DNA of 64,000 nucleotides, taken from Paraescarpia echinospica. Its lineage: Eukaryota; Annelida; Polychaeta; Sabellida; Siboglinidae. The stretch is taken from contig CM034543.1 in assembly GCA_020002185.1 (NCBI GenBank), positions 13,206,087-13,270,086 on the forward strand. Direction: 5' to 3'. This document shows, piece by piece, positions 1 through 15,000 of the stretch. The first letter of the stretch is position 1. Each line of letters starts with the position of its first letter. The notes under the pieces were generated by a model. That model was not told where the DNA came from. It was given only the letters and a program-made list of their open reading frames with translations, and did not search any database. A program made the position numbers and the translations under genes.

Positions 1-2140
1 ATAGATCGTGCTCAAAACATAAAAACTGTATAATCCGCGTGATCACTCCAACAGCTGGAAAAATAATGCGTAATTGATCCGGATACACAAATAATTTACC
101 ATTATTTTTTTTATTAATTAATATTATTATTATACCCTGTAAAATAATCATAACAACAACAATAGTGGTCGTAATTGACTAATAATATGTTTATTTAAAC
201 ACTGTCAAATTCGGGGCAAATGCGAACTCACTTTGGAACAAAACTTGCATGACGCAACCAATACTTGAGTTATCTATTCCAACACGTTAACGTACTCGTT
301 ACTATAAAATAGTGCACCACCCATCGCCGCTAACACGACTGGAAGAGTCTTATCTCGAAGGCGCATTGTCTTCCTATACGAGGTATAACATACAGCGTTG
401 TTGTTAATGAACAATAGTAATCTGTGGCGCCCGCTTCTGTCGGTAAACATGTTTGCCTTCGCTGACAAGTGGCGATTGAAGTTAATTTTGCGCGTTTCCT
501 CCTCTTGCGTCAGTTCGCTTTGTACGTAATGACACGATTTCCGGTCGGGCCGCAGCTGCATCAACGGCTGCGTTAGCGGAGCGACGGGACGCCACATTCG
601 CTACTGTCTACCCACCAGTTGCTCGCGTTATTACGCCAGACAGACCGGGCGCTATATTATCGTCAAATTTGCACGAAAACGACTAGCAAAGACATGCCAC
701 ATTGTCTTATAATTAGTATTTTTGACTTGGTATTATGTACAAATCTGTATTTGGACCTATGTTTTGCATTGGTCAAGCTGTCTACATATAGCGGTGTTAT
801 TCTTATCGAGTGTCGCCATGTATAGTAGCACATAAAATATACCTACATCAAAACAAAATCCGCTGCTTTTTGTTGGTAAAAGATAGTTATTAGTATTTGT
901 TTTTGACCACTATCGTTTGTCATTCCAATGTACAACTATATATTGGTGTGACGAATATAAGAAAATATTTATATATAATTCATCACGACTTCTACATTTG
1001 ACACAAATCGTATTTCTTTTAAAAACTTCAGAAATCCTTATTAAATACAGGAACTCCGTACGAAGTGGCTTATCTATAAGCCGCAGTGGACAATTTGCTA
1101 TCTAAAACTTACACTAACAATGCCTAACTTTGTGACTATTGAACTCAATGATTTATCTTATCAGTTCATTCAGATGAAATGCAGTTATTGAAACATGCCT
1201 ACTTTAGTGAATTGCGTCCGTAATATCAAATACGAAAATGTCTACACTCAACTCAAGCTTCGAGTTTAATTGTTCTAAACTACGACCACACTATGTGTTT
1301 TAAAACGAACTGCTTGTTCATTTTCAATGCAGTCATAACATTAAGGCCTACGTCCGAAATATAATTATCGTAACTTTCCTCAAATATAGCCGATAACTTG
1401 ACGAGAACGTTAACATATCTGGTGATGACGACCACTTGAAACGCAAACCAAAGCATTTAAGCCAGTGACCAAATATTTACAAAGACTTTTTAAGACATGA
1501 ATGGATATGAAAATATTGACAGAAGTATTTTTCTCACTATACAAAAGATAGAAGGACTATAACAAACATACGTAACGAGATTGGAGAACAGTGTATAGAT
1601 TAGATAAGAAATCTCTCATTCTTTCAGAGTACAATAAATACATGGAACAAATTATGTTATGCTTGTGTAAATGTTTGCAGCGTGAACGTTTAAAAAGACA
1701 TATCTAAAAATGGCGAGTTACACATATAGATACACAACGTGTTGGATTCTCGATAAACCAAACTCTACCATGTCCACTTGTCATTCATTAGGTGTTCTGC
1801 TTCCGATGGCAGCCTTGTTCAATCGTTTAAATGATATATCACGCAAAACTGCACGTCCCAGCTTTTATTGATGACAGTGCCAGCTCAGTGATGCATCTTG
1901 ATTTGAACATTTGGTTCTAACGGAAGTTGCGCAGAATGAACTATAATTACTACGTCAGTTGCGCATAACAAAACAGGGTTATGCTAGGGTTGTAGTTAGA
2001 TTTAGGCGTAGTGTTACATATTTGTATTCACATAAATGACCGTAGACAAATACAATTACTTAAATTAAATCATTTTAAATCGGCATGAAATGTATTCATA
2101 CGCTGAACCAGTTGTTCGAGATCCCGTCTCTCGCGTGACG
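1..2140. other. AT-rich non-coding stretch
   Basis: No supported gene. The sequence is AT-rich with frequent stops in all frames. The longest frame (274-597, minus) has no recognisable domain and no clear splice borders. No repeat family was recognised. Confidence 0.5.
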
Positions 2141-2528
2141 CCATGAGAGCCGTGATCGGGGGACCGCAGCTGCGTGTCCGTCCGTCGACCTGCCGGCGTC
2201 TACCCCTCGCGCACGGCCGCCGGTTATCAGCGCTCCTCCTCCCTGTCTCCGTTATTGCTGCGCCGCCCGTCCAAATTATCCAATATCATATCAATCTTTC
2301 GAGACGACACATTATCCGGCGCGTAAGGACGTTAGCCGTAATTGAAATATTGACGTGCAAATGGCGGCACAATGGAAACGAACTACTGCGGTCGGCCGGC
2401 TTCCTGCCTCGGCAGCCAGCCTCGGCGGAGATAGAGACGTCGCCGGCGGCGAGAAGACTGCGTCGGCCCGGCGCGGCAGGAGGGGGCAGACGGATGCCTC
2501 GACGGCACGGGCTCTGACGATACTCCAA
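2141..2528. other. CpG-richer block without recognised gene
   Basis: Base composition changes sharply to GC- and CpG-rich. Frames are open on both strands here (2143-2517 plus, 2286-2563 minus), as expected where stop codons are rare, so they are weak evidence of coding. The right part contains homeodomain-type TAAT cores in a non-repetitive context. It could be a regulatory island or part of an exon; neither is shown. Confidence 0.3.
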
Positions 2529-2840
2529 GTCACGATAGATACACATCGCGACATGTGTGTCACGATATTATATGCATAACGGTATTTGAGTCACGTTATG
2601 ATCCGTATCGTTATATTTGAGTCACGATACCATACGTATTGTAACATTTATGTCACGATACCATATTTATCGCGATAACTGTGTAACGATACGACACGTA
2701 TCGCGATATTTGTGTTACGGTACGGTATGTATAGCTATATTTACCACGATAATATATATTTAGCTATATTTGTGTAACAATCCTATATGTATCGCGACAT
2801 TTGTGTTGCGATTGTATACGTATCGCAATATATTACAATA
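2529..2840. repeat. Diverged 31-bp minisatellite, about 10 copies
   Basis: Units of about 31 bp begin TCACGATA or TAACGATA, continue with a CGTATCGCGATA-like core and end in ATTTGTG or ATTTGAG. Copies differ at many positions, so the array is old. TATCGCGATA is itself palindromic, so units can pair within and between copies. Period and copy number were counted by eye. Confidence 0.75.
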
Positions 2841-3757
2841 CATCCTTATGGAGAAACTGTCTACTTTCTACGCATTATATGTTAAAACTAGGTACATTGA
2901 AAACACAATGTTTTAATAAATAAAAGCTTTAAGAGCCTAGATAAATTAGTAATGTACTGACTCAGACAAATAAATAAAAACGATCACCTAAAGTACAATA
3001 TCTATCTTGCTTTTTGCAGTGTTGACAACTTTCAAGACGCTGATTTTAACACTTTTGGAAAATAGTATCGCTACACTTGTAATGTGTATCATGCATTGTA
3101 TCATGAAAGAAGTATCGCGACAGAGTGACGTATCGATGAATCATTACTCTCCTAGTTTCAACCCACCAAGAATTTATCTCGAAATGTTAACTGTTTTCAA
3201 AAAATGGAGTGTTATATCAGTATCAGAAATGGACGTATTAAGTAGGCATAAAACCTATTAATTGGATGCTTGAAACTGTGCCGGACAATCGACCGTGTGC
3301 TTTGCAAACAAAACATGTTTCTCAAAACACAGAACAGTACTTATAAGGCGTCGTCGTTGCAAACTTGATTGTATCACAAAGAGGATATCATAATTGCTGA
3401 CAACAAATCAATATTTTGTAGACAACGGCTCTGCACAGCAGACCTTTTGTACCTGTGCCATTAAAAAATGCTTCCGTTTTCCACAAAATATGATGTCCTT
3501 TCTTATCTGCCAACACACGGCAATGCGCGTGCCCTTTAAAGAGAACGCCCGGGCAATTAGTGTGACATTAATTATCAGTTAAGTAATTGGAGTCACGTTC
3601 GGTATCTTTCAAATGACTGGAAGTATCGTGCTGCAGGTGACAACTGCTGAATTAGTTTATAATGTCATTCACCGGTTGGTAAACAATTGCTGCTTAAACC
3701 AACGATGGCTGTTCCCTGTTTAATAATGGTTTTCTTTATAGTATAGAACAAACTATT
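2841..3757. other. Non-coding stretch
   Basis: No domain, splice-bordered exon or repeat family recognised. The short open frames at 3007-3261 and 3394-3582 look like chance frames. Confidence 0.45.
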
Positions 3758-3758
3758 T

Positions 3759-3799
3759 GAAGGCATACTGCCCGCGAAACTGCGTTTAATAAACCCTGA
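3759..3799 (+). repeat. Dispersed motif GGCATACTGCCCG...TTTAATAAA, copy 1
   Basis: The pattern GGCATACTGCCCG, about 8 variable bases, then CGTTTAATAAA recurs in the same orientation near 50125 and 63320. It may be the conserved end of an unidentified dispersed repeat. Confidence 0.5.
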
Positions 3800-3885
3800 A
3801 CATTGTTCGCAACAGAACAACAATAGTGGTCTTAAAAGCTGCGACAACAACAGTAGACGTTGCAATACCAATGTTTTGGTAATCT

Positions 3886-3943
3886 CATGATGATGATGAT
3901 GCTGATGATGACGGTAGTGATGATGATGAGGAGGATCATAATA
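3886..3943. repeat. (ATG)n trinucleotide microsatellite, imperfect
   Basis: A run of ATG/GAT triplets with interruptions (GCTG, ACGG, GAGG), passing into AATAAT repeats. Too short and interrupted to be a convincing coding acidic stretch. Confidence 0.8.
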
Positions 3944-3977
3944 ATACTAATACTTTTTTAATAAGTCTTAAAAACCG

Positions 3978-5159
<1,182 letters not shown>

Positions 5160-5215
<56 letters not shown>

Positions 5216-5224
5216 GTATATATA
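5160..5224. repeat. (TA)n microsatellite
   Basis: Nearly pure TA dinucleotides with one CG interruption near the right end. Confidence 0.95.
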
Positions 5225-6085
5225 ATATGCATTAATGCAATAAGAAAATAGTACCTACAAAAAATGCTGAGCTCTACTATATCCATATTTCCAAGTACTG
5301 TACTGAACTTGGCCGCTTTTCGTCAAAAACAAAATTATTTTTAGTTTATTATTTTTTCCTTGCGGCGTCGAAGGAAGTTAATTTCAGCGGTAACGAGTCT
5401 CCAAAGCCGGTCCTGTCGTCAGAGCGATGCTGACAGCAGCGGGTCTCAGTTTTCCCGTTTCCAGTTAATACGACTGTCATTTTTGGCTGTCTCAAAGGCA
5501 GACGACCTGATTTTACCGACTTAGAGACGTCACATAAGCTGTGCTCTAGAATCACTTCTGCAGCTGGTTTGGTGACACACGTGATTTATATAATTGAGCT
5601 ATCCATTACGTGACCTGTTACCTAGCAAAAGGTTCGTCAAGTCTTAAAAAAATGGATGCCGAACACATGAAGCGTTCTGATATTCCGTCATATATTGTAT
5701 TGAAATTCTGTCTCCAAAAGGTTTTTCTTTATGACAAAAAAGGCAAAGTTACTAAAGCGATAACTGTATGCGGAACTACTTAGCAGATATCATGTCACCA
5801 TATTAGTGTAATTCACAGACATATTACAGTTATCACCGTTGTTCGAAAAGGCAAAGCTTGATTGAGGTCACGCGCGTGATCTTGATTATGACGGTGGCAA
5901 ATGAAGACGAAGCGGATCCATAAATCTGGCTCAAACCTTGCGCGAATATACGCAGCAACGTATTTGTCACGTCGTCGTTGGAGAAACACTTGTTAAATCT
6001 TGTTTGATATTTTCTTTTTAATTTTGGTTAAATATGGTTAACTATGGTTACGGTTAATTGGTTAAGGTTAATATGGTTATGGTTA
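5225..6085. other. Non-coding stretch ending in GGTTAA-rich DNA
   Basis: No gene recognised. From about 6020 to 6085 variants of TATGGTTAA repeat irregularly and lead directly into a SINE 3' fragment. From about 6225 to 6320, past the SINE fragment, TTGTTAAAT variants recur, similar to the short repeats at the CR1 3' end near 34240. Confidence 0.4.
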
Positions 6086-6201
6086 AATGCTTCCCAGAGA
6101 CATCGAAATGTTGTTCGATTGGACAGGTCTGCAAGGGAGTAAAATATAAAGCAGTTTGAGTAGTCGTAATGACTGGATACTGCGCTATATAAGAACTTAC
6201 C
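6086..6201 (+). mobile_element. 3' fragment of tRNA-derived SINE
   Basis: Runs from ATGCTTCCCAGA through GTTGTTCGATTGGACAGG and ends CTATATAAGAACTTACC, the same order as the 3' half of the SINE at 52540-52872. The tail core reads AAAGCAGTTTGAG instead of AAAGCGCTTTGAG, so it is diverged. The tRNA-like head is missing, as expected of a 5'-truncated copy. Confidence 0.8.
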
Positions 6202-7419
6202 GTCACTTCTTTTTACGTTGTAAATATTGTTAAATGTTTTTAAATATTGTTAAATCTGGTTATATATTGTTAAATCTTGTGCATTACTGTTCACTATTGT
6301 GCAAATATCTTGTTAAATGTTGCCAAGTGATGCACCGTGTCCCAGTTGTTCACCACTCGGGTTCTCCTGTTCACTTCAGTCTGGTTTGTCTCCGGTCACA
6401 CGCCACCTGGCCGAGCCTGTAAGACCGTCTCACGATATCCGCTGTGTGACATTTTGTTTGACATGACCACACCATCGCAATGGGACTTCTCGAGGCTCGC
6501 GAGTTTCTCTTCTCTTCATACAGCTCGTTTGTGGTACGGTGTCTATTTATACATGCAGGGGTCTATGTCTTTGTGTTGTCCGTTACCACGTTTCTGTTTC
6601 ATGAGTTCCCTTGCATGTGAGTGACCACGTGTTACAAGCATGGACAAATTAAGAGTACAGGCTTTATGTATGAATTTAAAAAGAGCTGCTTAAAGAATCG
6701 TCCTATGTGACGTTTGTCAAAGTTATACACCTGTTAAAAAAGTCACTGCAGCGCCGCTGTGCAGCAAATTGCTATGTTGTGTTCTGTTATTTACTGACAA
6801 TAATCCTGATGACTTTATAAAACGCATACGTATAGCCTTCAGAGTTCTTGAAGCGATGCAATGTATTGTATTAACCATCAAATAACAAACATCAAATAAC
6901 AAACGGTGCGTATCGGGAAGCGTCGGAAAGGTTGTCGCGTCTTTCTGAGGTTAGGTCATTATTCCACGTCCGGTTTGATGGTAAACGAACACTGTGTCAG
7001 CGATTTTGAGACAGTATACCTATTTTGACGATTGTTTTTTTTCTCTTAAATTTGACGTGTAGCTTACGAACCATAAAAAGGCACATTAGGCCTGACAATA
7101 TGCCGCTCGTAATTATTTGCTGAGATAGATGCAGAACAATGGTACAAATACTTCTTGATACCGTGTTTCATATTTCACTTGCAACGGTATTTTGCTCGTT
7201 TGGGGGCCTGTAACCTTGCAGAGTAGCATGGACAAAACAATATACAGAACATCTCATGGAAACTGGAAAGGTCGAGAGAAAAAGTTGCCGAGGTCGGCAG
7301 AGAAATAAAATCCTTGATGGTCTAACAGCCTGACTACAAAAAGGAGCGCAACAGAACTGCTGCACGACACTCATAACCGTGGAAACTGGAGGGTCATGCG
7401 TCAAAGCCGGCAACAGATA
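6202..7419. other. Non-coding stretch
   Basis: Apart from TTGTTAAAT variants near 6225-6320, no repeat or coding signal was recognised. The frame at 6337-6624 has no identifiable domain. Confidence 0.4.
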
Positions 7420-7640
7420 CGGCGGGAAGAAAAACAAAAGGATGAAGAAATGTAAGGGAAGATGCAGAGGAGAGGAAGAAGTGAGAGATGACGAGGAAGA
7501 AGAAGAAGGAAAAGAGGAAGAAGATGATGTTGCTAAAGACGACGGTGGCGAAGAAGAGGTGGAGAAGCAGAATAAGAAGACGACGACGAAGAAGAAGAAG
7601 AAAACGAAGGAGACGAAGAAGATAAAGAAGACGACATTTT
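7420..7640 (+). repeat. Polypurine GAA/GAG-rich tract
   Basis: About 220 bases that are almost all purine on the plus strand, with GAA, GAG, AAG and GACGAC runs. Frames through it encode Lys/Glu on plus and Ser/Phe on minus. Length and simplicity point to a degenerate microsatellite, which could form H-DNA, rather than an acidic protein exon. A real exon cannot be fully excluded. Confidence 0.65.
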
Positions 7641-8179
7641 TCATCCACTTGACTCCGATTCGCCACACATCGACGCGGTCAAAGCGCAATGGGAGATCTA
7701 GAATGTTGACCAGACAACGATCTCGCTGGCATTTCAGCTTATCCATTGGCACAGCGGAGGGTCCGTCGCGTGTCAGACACTGACGTTGTCATTACTTCCC
7801 CGCAGTTCAGTCGAGACAGCCGCGACGGTTTTCATCGCCGTTTGCTTTTTACAGCTCGGTGTTCGCGCTTGTTGAATTGATCAGGCGCATTAGATGTGAT
7901 CATAACGGAGGCAGGTAGAGTGGTCATGCGGGGAGCGAGAGACGTCACAGCAGGCAGTGTAATGTAAACGATCGCTGTAAATCCAACGATTATCACCAGA
8001 TGATTATTACCAGGTGGCGCGAGACAATTAATACTATACTACCCCCGTCTAAAATAGCGAAGTCGCTACCAAATGGCTCATTGTTTTGCAGCAAAGTGTC
8101 TTTTCGTTCTGTTAATAAAAGTGTAAATATTGAATTATGAGAATCACTGTTGATTGCAATCAATAAACTCATGATAATA
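7641..8179. other. Non-coding stretch
   Basis: Moderately CpG-rich around 7780-7960. No gene or repeat family recognised. Confidence 0.4.
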
Positions 8180-8346
8180 ACACACACACACGCACGCACG
8201 CACGCACACACACACCACACCACACCACACACCACACCACACCACACCACACCACACCACACACACACACACACACACACCACGCCACGCCACACACGCC
8301 ACACACACCACACACACACCACACGCACGCAGGCACGCACACATGC

Positions 8347-8381
<35 letters not shown>
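8180..8381. repeat. Compound (CA)n/(CCACA)n microsatellite
   Basis: CA repeats alternate with ACCAC pentamers and CGCACG variants. Open frames on both strands (Cys/Val or His/Thr repeats) are artefacts of the repeat. Confidence 0.95.
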
Positions 8382-8382
<1 letters not shown>

Positions 8383-11300
8383 TTATATATTGGATATTGT
8401 GTTGAATATTGTAAAATAGTTGTATATCAGAAATGACGTGTCTGTATTTCTTGCACACTACATATTTTGCTGCCAGTTAACAGGACAGTTGATTTACAAT
8501 ATTTCACAACATTTAGATCATGTTCGAGACCAGATAAGAAACAATTAGAAATCATTTACAAAAGACAAAGCGATACAAAAATTACTAAAGATGCATACGG
8601 CAATCAGAAACGTTTCATGAAACGCCAAAGACGAATATACGAAACTACTTGGTTACAACGTACTGCCTGTAATCTGTCGTCTTAGTTTATTAGGTTTTTG
8701 GTTACACGTCGCCTTTGTACGTGTATGTTTGTCGCGTTTACTTGAGGTGGTTACATTATTAAAAAAGACTAGCCGGCCTTTCATTTGAAGGTACCACGGT
8801 TCGTCACAGGTGAGTGGACATGCGATGTCGCAATCATGCAGTCACGGACACCCCAGATGGCTGATTGCCACTTTGCTAGCGAACTTGCCTCTTCACCCCG
8901 CTTCAACGCGATGTCCGCGTCACCGCCGCCAACAAAACAATCAGCCAATTAATCGCACGGCAATCACCAGGTGTAATCTAGTGCTTTCATCATTCGTTTG
9001 ACGGCGCTGAAGGCAGTTGGCGGTCGCAGCGAATCGCCATCAAACAGCGCCGGCGTCGTCGGCTTTTCAAGCGGACGGTATCCGGTAATTTTGTCTCGAT
9101 CGACTCGCCGATGACTACAAGTCATGCAGAGGATAATTTGGCATAATCATGGCATAGTACAGTCGTGATCGATGACGCGGGCCGAACGTTAAAAGCGGGC
9201 AAACGTGTCACGATTGTAATTATCAAATTATGTCACTGTGTGTCGTTTGCGTGAGTGACAATTTCTCGGCGTCTTGTTACGTTGAAACTATCAACACTGC
9301 AGTGTTTTAACAAAATTAATGTATCGTTTACTGCGATGATTCTTTGAAAGATAGTAATATAGTGATCGATTGTATAATAATTGTGGTGGTAACGGCCGCT
9401 GTATACGTTGCAGTGGCCTTAATAAATTTCACTAAGTTTATACAAACTCCTTCCTATCTATAGTGCGACTATAACGGTCGTATATTTACTGGACGTTTTA
9501 AAAACGTATAGAGTAGACGAAACTGGATATAAGAAGCGAATTATGTATTCAACCATGAGCATGTCATCAGTAAAATTAATTCGAAAACACACATCTGAAA
9601 TATTGTTTCGTCATATTGGTGTGGATAATTGCATATACATATTGTAGAGAAATCTGAAGGATTGCCTTAATTGCCGTCGTATTTTCAAATACGAGGGCAA
9701 AGGAATTAGTCGGCATGTTTGTTCTTTGTTTAATTCACTTATAGACAAGACCTCGTGTTGGAATGCTTTTGTGGTGTCATCCGCTTACCAGCATAGATGG
9801 GGCTAATGAATGCACCAATAAGCCTCTATTTAAATGGTGATTCGTGTAACTATACGCTACATTCGTTTATCTAACATTTTTTTCTCCAGCCTTATTCTTC
9901 CCACTTCCAGGCCAATACATTTAAGGCATCCAAATAACACGCACATCACTAATACACCGACCTCAATGCTCATAATTCGTTCCCGCGTTGTTGTTCGCGT
10001 CATCTTTGATAATTCGTCTCATTACCTTGCAAATTGTTTTTCCTGTTTTTTTCCATAAAGTGATTTTTAACCTAATTGACAGTTCTTCATCATGTTTTTG
10101 TTAAATGTTCAGCCAATCTCCGTGTATACCTTGCTGCCATTGATATAAGGTATGTTGGTGTATTAATTCCAGGCCAGATTTACTCACCTAGTTATTTTTG
10201 TTTCCGTCTCTACATGTTTCACCCAACGCCAGATGTTCTAATCTAACAACATTAGGAGCTAAGATATCCTAAAATACCGGATTTTGTTGAAAACACAAAG
10301 GCCATTTTAAGTATTCTAGTGTCACGTTTTTAACATTAAATGTGAAAATATTCCAAAAAGAAGGATAGCATTTGAACAGAAGAAAAGAAAGAATTTTTTT
10401 TTACAAAACAGTAGATATTCTTCCATAAGCAGGATAATTATTATTTCTGCGTCACCTTAGTTCCCTGTATTGTGTGTGGAAGAAGCAGTTGCGTATAGCT
10501 TAGCAGTGTATGCATACGACGCAAGTTTTTCAATAGTCTCGCCACACGTGGTTACCAACCGAAATACAGGAAGGTATATATTAATACTCCGACATATATT
10601 ATCATGTTATCATACCTATAATAAATCAATCATTACCCAGCTTGTCAGACACGGCCAAGATGATACCGTATGGTTATCGTCCAAACTATACAGTCGTGAT
10701 CTTAATAGAGCGTACAACTTGCAACTGCATGTCGACTCAAATTGTTCACCATCAGAGCCGAAATAAAAGTGCGACTGGTACAAGGTGACATAAGCTGGAC
10801 ATTGCGGCTTATTGACGCGATTGTACACCTAACGTGCGACAAATACCCCAACTATCCTACCGCTTCATTCGTGCGTTGTGTTTATAGTTACACGCCATGA
10901 GCATGCGTCAATAATGTGTCAAATATCGAAAACGTGGCGTGGTAATACATTGACCTCAAAAAGGTGAAGTTTAACCTTGGTTTCTCGCAACAAATGAACA
11001 TAGTTCATGATACTCATTATGGTAGGTTCGTTAGATTTGCCTATTTCTAAACGCACAAAGAGTATATCAGAGGTATATCTTCTTCAAAACTGGTATGTGG
11101 TAATAACAAAACAAAAAAAAACATATAGTTACACCCTCTTTTTTGTCCGATATAAATCACCCTTACGGTAAATTCGCGATGAGCAATGAGGGAGGAAATG
11201 AATGTCGTGAAGGATATTATTCGTATATACTGTAATATAATTACCTACTTTAACAAAAAACAGCTCTTTATGTTTGTATCTATTGTTGTGTTTTTCCTCG

Positions 11301-11979
11301 TTGCCAATACAACATATCTTAGCAGGTTTTTTGCATTTTAGCTCATATTAGTTCATATTACATTAGCCCAACGTGGGAATCAGAGTTATATAACTGCAGC
11401 ATTGCTACGCATGGTTTCGCTGTGTTGCGACCGACTTTCGTGGGACAGACTATAACCAATTGCAGCTATAGAATTTCAGAAGAGACTGTAGCAGTCATGG
11501 TCCAGCGCCCATTGTTCGTGTGCGCCCAATTGAGGCGGTTTTCAGGTGCGGAAGCCACGCGTTTGTTCCGACACTCGCCGGCGTTCATCCCTTTGTTGGG
11601 CGCAAAAGATCAATACTCAGCGAAGGCGATGAGGACGTGGTTGCTGACGCACGCTACTGACGGGACTAGATCGATGGACGACGCTAACTACATTACATAG
11701 ACATATGGCTGATGGGCCGCGTCTTGATTGGCTGACGGATGCTCACGCACCTGAACTCTTGTCGGTCTTCGCCTAGGTGTTTGTCATCAACAAATGGCCG
11801 CTTCTCGGAAACCCACTAATCCAATCACGTTTCCTTCGCTCGCTTTAACAGACTTGTTCTTTTCATCACTCCATGTCGTTTTCGTTCTAATCGTCCTTCA
11901 ATTACACGACGCGTTATTAAAGAGGGAACGAGTGTAAGCCGTGTGAAAGGGCAATACCGAAGAGACGAAAATGTGCCAG
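8382..11979. other. Long non-coding stretch
   Basis: About 3.6 kb without a supported gene. A CpG-richer, non-repetitive block at about 8880-9200 contains AATTAATCG and other TAAT cores and could be regulatory. The frames at 8467-8685, 9834-10058, 10470-10828 and 11422-11700 show no domain and no convincing splice borders. Confidence 0.4.
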
Positions 11980-12095
11980 AGAAGAAGATGAAAGAAGAAA
12001 TAAAGAAAGAAAAAAAGGAAAGAATGAATGAACAAATGAACGAATGAATGAAAACATAACTAATAAAGAAAGAAGAAAAAATTAAATAAAGAATT
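11980..12095 (+). repeat. Purine-rich GAAA/GAATGAAC simple repeat
   Basis: AAGAAGATGAAAGAAG-type sequence passes into GAATGAAC/GAATGAAT repeats and back to AAAGAAAG. It produces a low-complexity Phe/Ser frame on the minus strand. Confidence 0.8.
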
Positions 12096-15000
12096 TTTGG
12101 CGCTCTTGTTAGGCGGCCTTCATTGATGGTATGCCAGTTGTATTGCTGGCTATTAATTGTTAGCGCGACTGGTGTCACTAATTTTAACACAGCTGTGAAC
12201 TGGTTGGCTCCGACCAACCGATCGTAATTTTCATAATTTTAAAGCATCCGCGTTTTTCTACCGATTCACTCGGCTGGAAAAATCCCGCACTCCAATTACG
12301 AAATGAGAAGGATGTAGCTATAGAAAGTAACAATAATGTAAAACCGAACAATAAAAATGTATTAAAACCGGAAGAACACATTATTTTGGATAATGCCCGA
12401 CTTTATTTCGTGCAAGAGTCTTTGAGAACCGGCGTAGTGAGTAATGCCACATCCGCCTTTTAATAACATTACGGCCACAGGTAGAGAATTGACGCTCCGT
12501 TGGCTTCGCATGTAATTTTCTAAATGACAAAATGGTATTGCCTTCGCAATAACGGCCGTCAACCGTAGCAATTATGTGACAATAAACAAGTCAGCGCAAT
12601 GTGACAGTTTCATCGGCCTAAAACCTGCCATGCTTAACTCAAGACCTGGCCTTCTGTAGCAGCGTGACTATTTTTAATAGCGAACACTTCGACCATAGGA
12701 TTATCCCGGGGATTAGCAATTATTGACACTTGGCTTAGAAGGATACTACTTCCAACAATATGCCGCATGACCGTGTATTGAGCCTATTGCAATAATTACA
12801 TTACTTACATCGTTGCTACTGAATTTATTTAAGCATTTATAGGTTTAAGAAACGCTGTTTACTTGCGCGGTTTTGTCTGTATGCCACGTTTTTGGACAAC
12901 AGCCGAGAAAGAGACGTCTACTGTCGGTTATCAGTGCTACGAACAGCCGCTCTGATAGTAATTAAAAAAAATTAGTGATAACTAAACTATGATGGTTTAC
13001 TAGCGTGTACCTCAGCGAGATTGTGTTTGATGGCAAATACCAGGAGTCAACCTTATTCGAAAATAGTTGTGAGTGGTTGATGCTTTAACGAAACACAATC
13101 GCCGCATTGAAAGACGTGTTTCTTCAATAAGAAAGACGTCGACAGTGGCAGTGGTACCATTTAATAATATTTGTAAAACGGTGACATTTCTTTTTCAGCT
13201 ACAAGTATAATGATCCCAAACCCATGGAACGGAAACTCACTGCAAATCGAGTGCGAACGTCAAGATGTGAACCAGATCCTAATTCGAACTGAACTTCGGA
13301 CGCATTATACAGTCATACAGTATATACCATTATTTGAACAATATATTACATATGACACAGAAACAACATTTTGTTAATCTCTAACCGAAAAAATGCAAAA
13401 AACTATAACAGTTTTCTAAATTACACGTGTTGCCAAAGCAACATATTGAAATTATATTAGGCCTATATCATAGTTTTTCATAATTGATTACACAACTTGA
13501 TGTTAATACTCTACAGTAGCTTTTTCAGATTACAAACAGCAAACTTCTTGGTAACGTTCCAATGAACACCGAAGCATTGACTAATATAAGATGTACGTAC
13601 TCCAACGAACATCCTCGCGCTTCTGTCAGTTAGCACAAATGTGGAACAACATCGATGGTGCTTATCCGATGAAGCAAATCAAACGCGCCTAGTTGGTAAA
13701 TAATTCAGTCCAACTCTCCAGTCGACGTTATAATGTGTCGTGTTAGCACCGTTGATTTTGGTAAATAATTTACAACAGGTGGAGCGAATGTGGGTCACGG
13801 ATTCGTGTTCACGGGACATGTCGCGGTCATGGCAGTTGGCAACATTATCTGTCGCTTATAATTAGCACTGGATGACACGAGTCTTTGTCCGGCCGCGTGT
13901 CCCCCGCTCGGACCCCGTCGTTGACTCCCTCCAATCTGGCAGGACATGCGCCTGTCCCCGCCAAACAACCAATGCACAATTAAAACTTCGATAAGCATCC
14001 GAATGCTGCGAAGGACCTTCGGGCGATTTTGCGCTATCTGTTCACTGTAACTACCAGTTGTGTTACCACAAATAGATCTCTGTGCGTGGCACCTGTGTGT
14101 TTATACTAATGCAAGGATAACATTAATACAATACACTGAAGCATTTCGCAACGTATACAGTCAAATATTACTTTTGTGTGCCAATCTTCGTGATATTTCT
14201 CAATGATTCTGGCATGTTGGTCCCTTCAAGCTCCGGTTTCGAGGATGTAAGTACCATAGAATGTGAATGTAAATATTTTAAAGATAACGGTACCTGGCAC
14301 AACCAAACAGTGCTTACGTACAGACGAAGTCAAGTATAATCGAAATAAATAAGCAAGTGCACAGTTCGCAAATCCTATTAATATAATAACACACATCACG
14401 TCGATGGTGCATCTGTACGCTTTTATGTTGTTTCGTTTATTGCCATTCCCGACATAACGTAAGGCTGTTATTTATATAGTGAAATGTGTTATTTGAATTA
14501 ACGTTGATACGTTTTAGCGTAGGAGAACACACCTGCGTTCTGACTTTATTCACTAATTGATGTTTCTAGGATTTCGCTGTCAGATTACTTTAAACATGTG
14601 TATATTTTACACATGACATAGTGTGTCTTCTCTTGCAAAACAACCCTCGTAAAAATAAACACAGGTCGGATGATAATAAACCAATATGCCGACAGAAGGT
14701 TGTAGTGATAGGTGGATTGGTGGCAGGTCGGTCGACCTAATCAGCGATCTTATCACAAAGTATCTAGAATTACGGTATTAATTTACTTATTGAATGCGCC
14801 GGCCGCCGTAGGCAAGCGATGCTTCTGCTCGGGTCAGTCACGCGTGACGACCTTTGCGGGCCAACGCAGCGGCGCGTGTCGACGCTTGTTATCACTCAGC
14901 GTGGAGATGGTTTTTCGCAGTAGTCCACCTGTTGTTAGTGCAGCTATTGTCGAGCACCCATACTTCGTTGTGACTCGTTCAACCCCGAGGGAGCGGTACA

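Noticed and set aside
7379..7783. 134-codon Lys/Glu-rich frame
   Set aside because: Caused by a polypurine tract; the opposite strand is also open with Ser/Phe repeats, and no splice borders or domain support it.
11422..11700. 92-codon plus-strand ORF
   Set aside because: No recognisable domain, splice borders or upstream signals; likely chance in a GC-richer segment.
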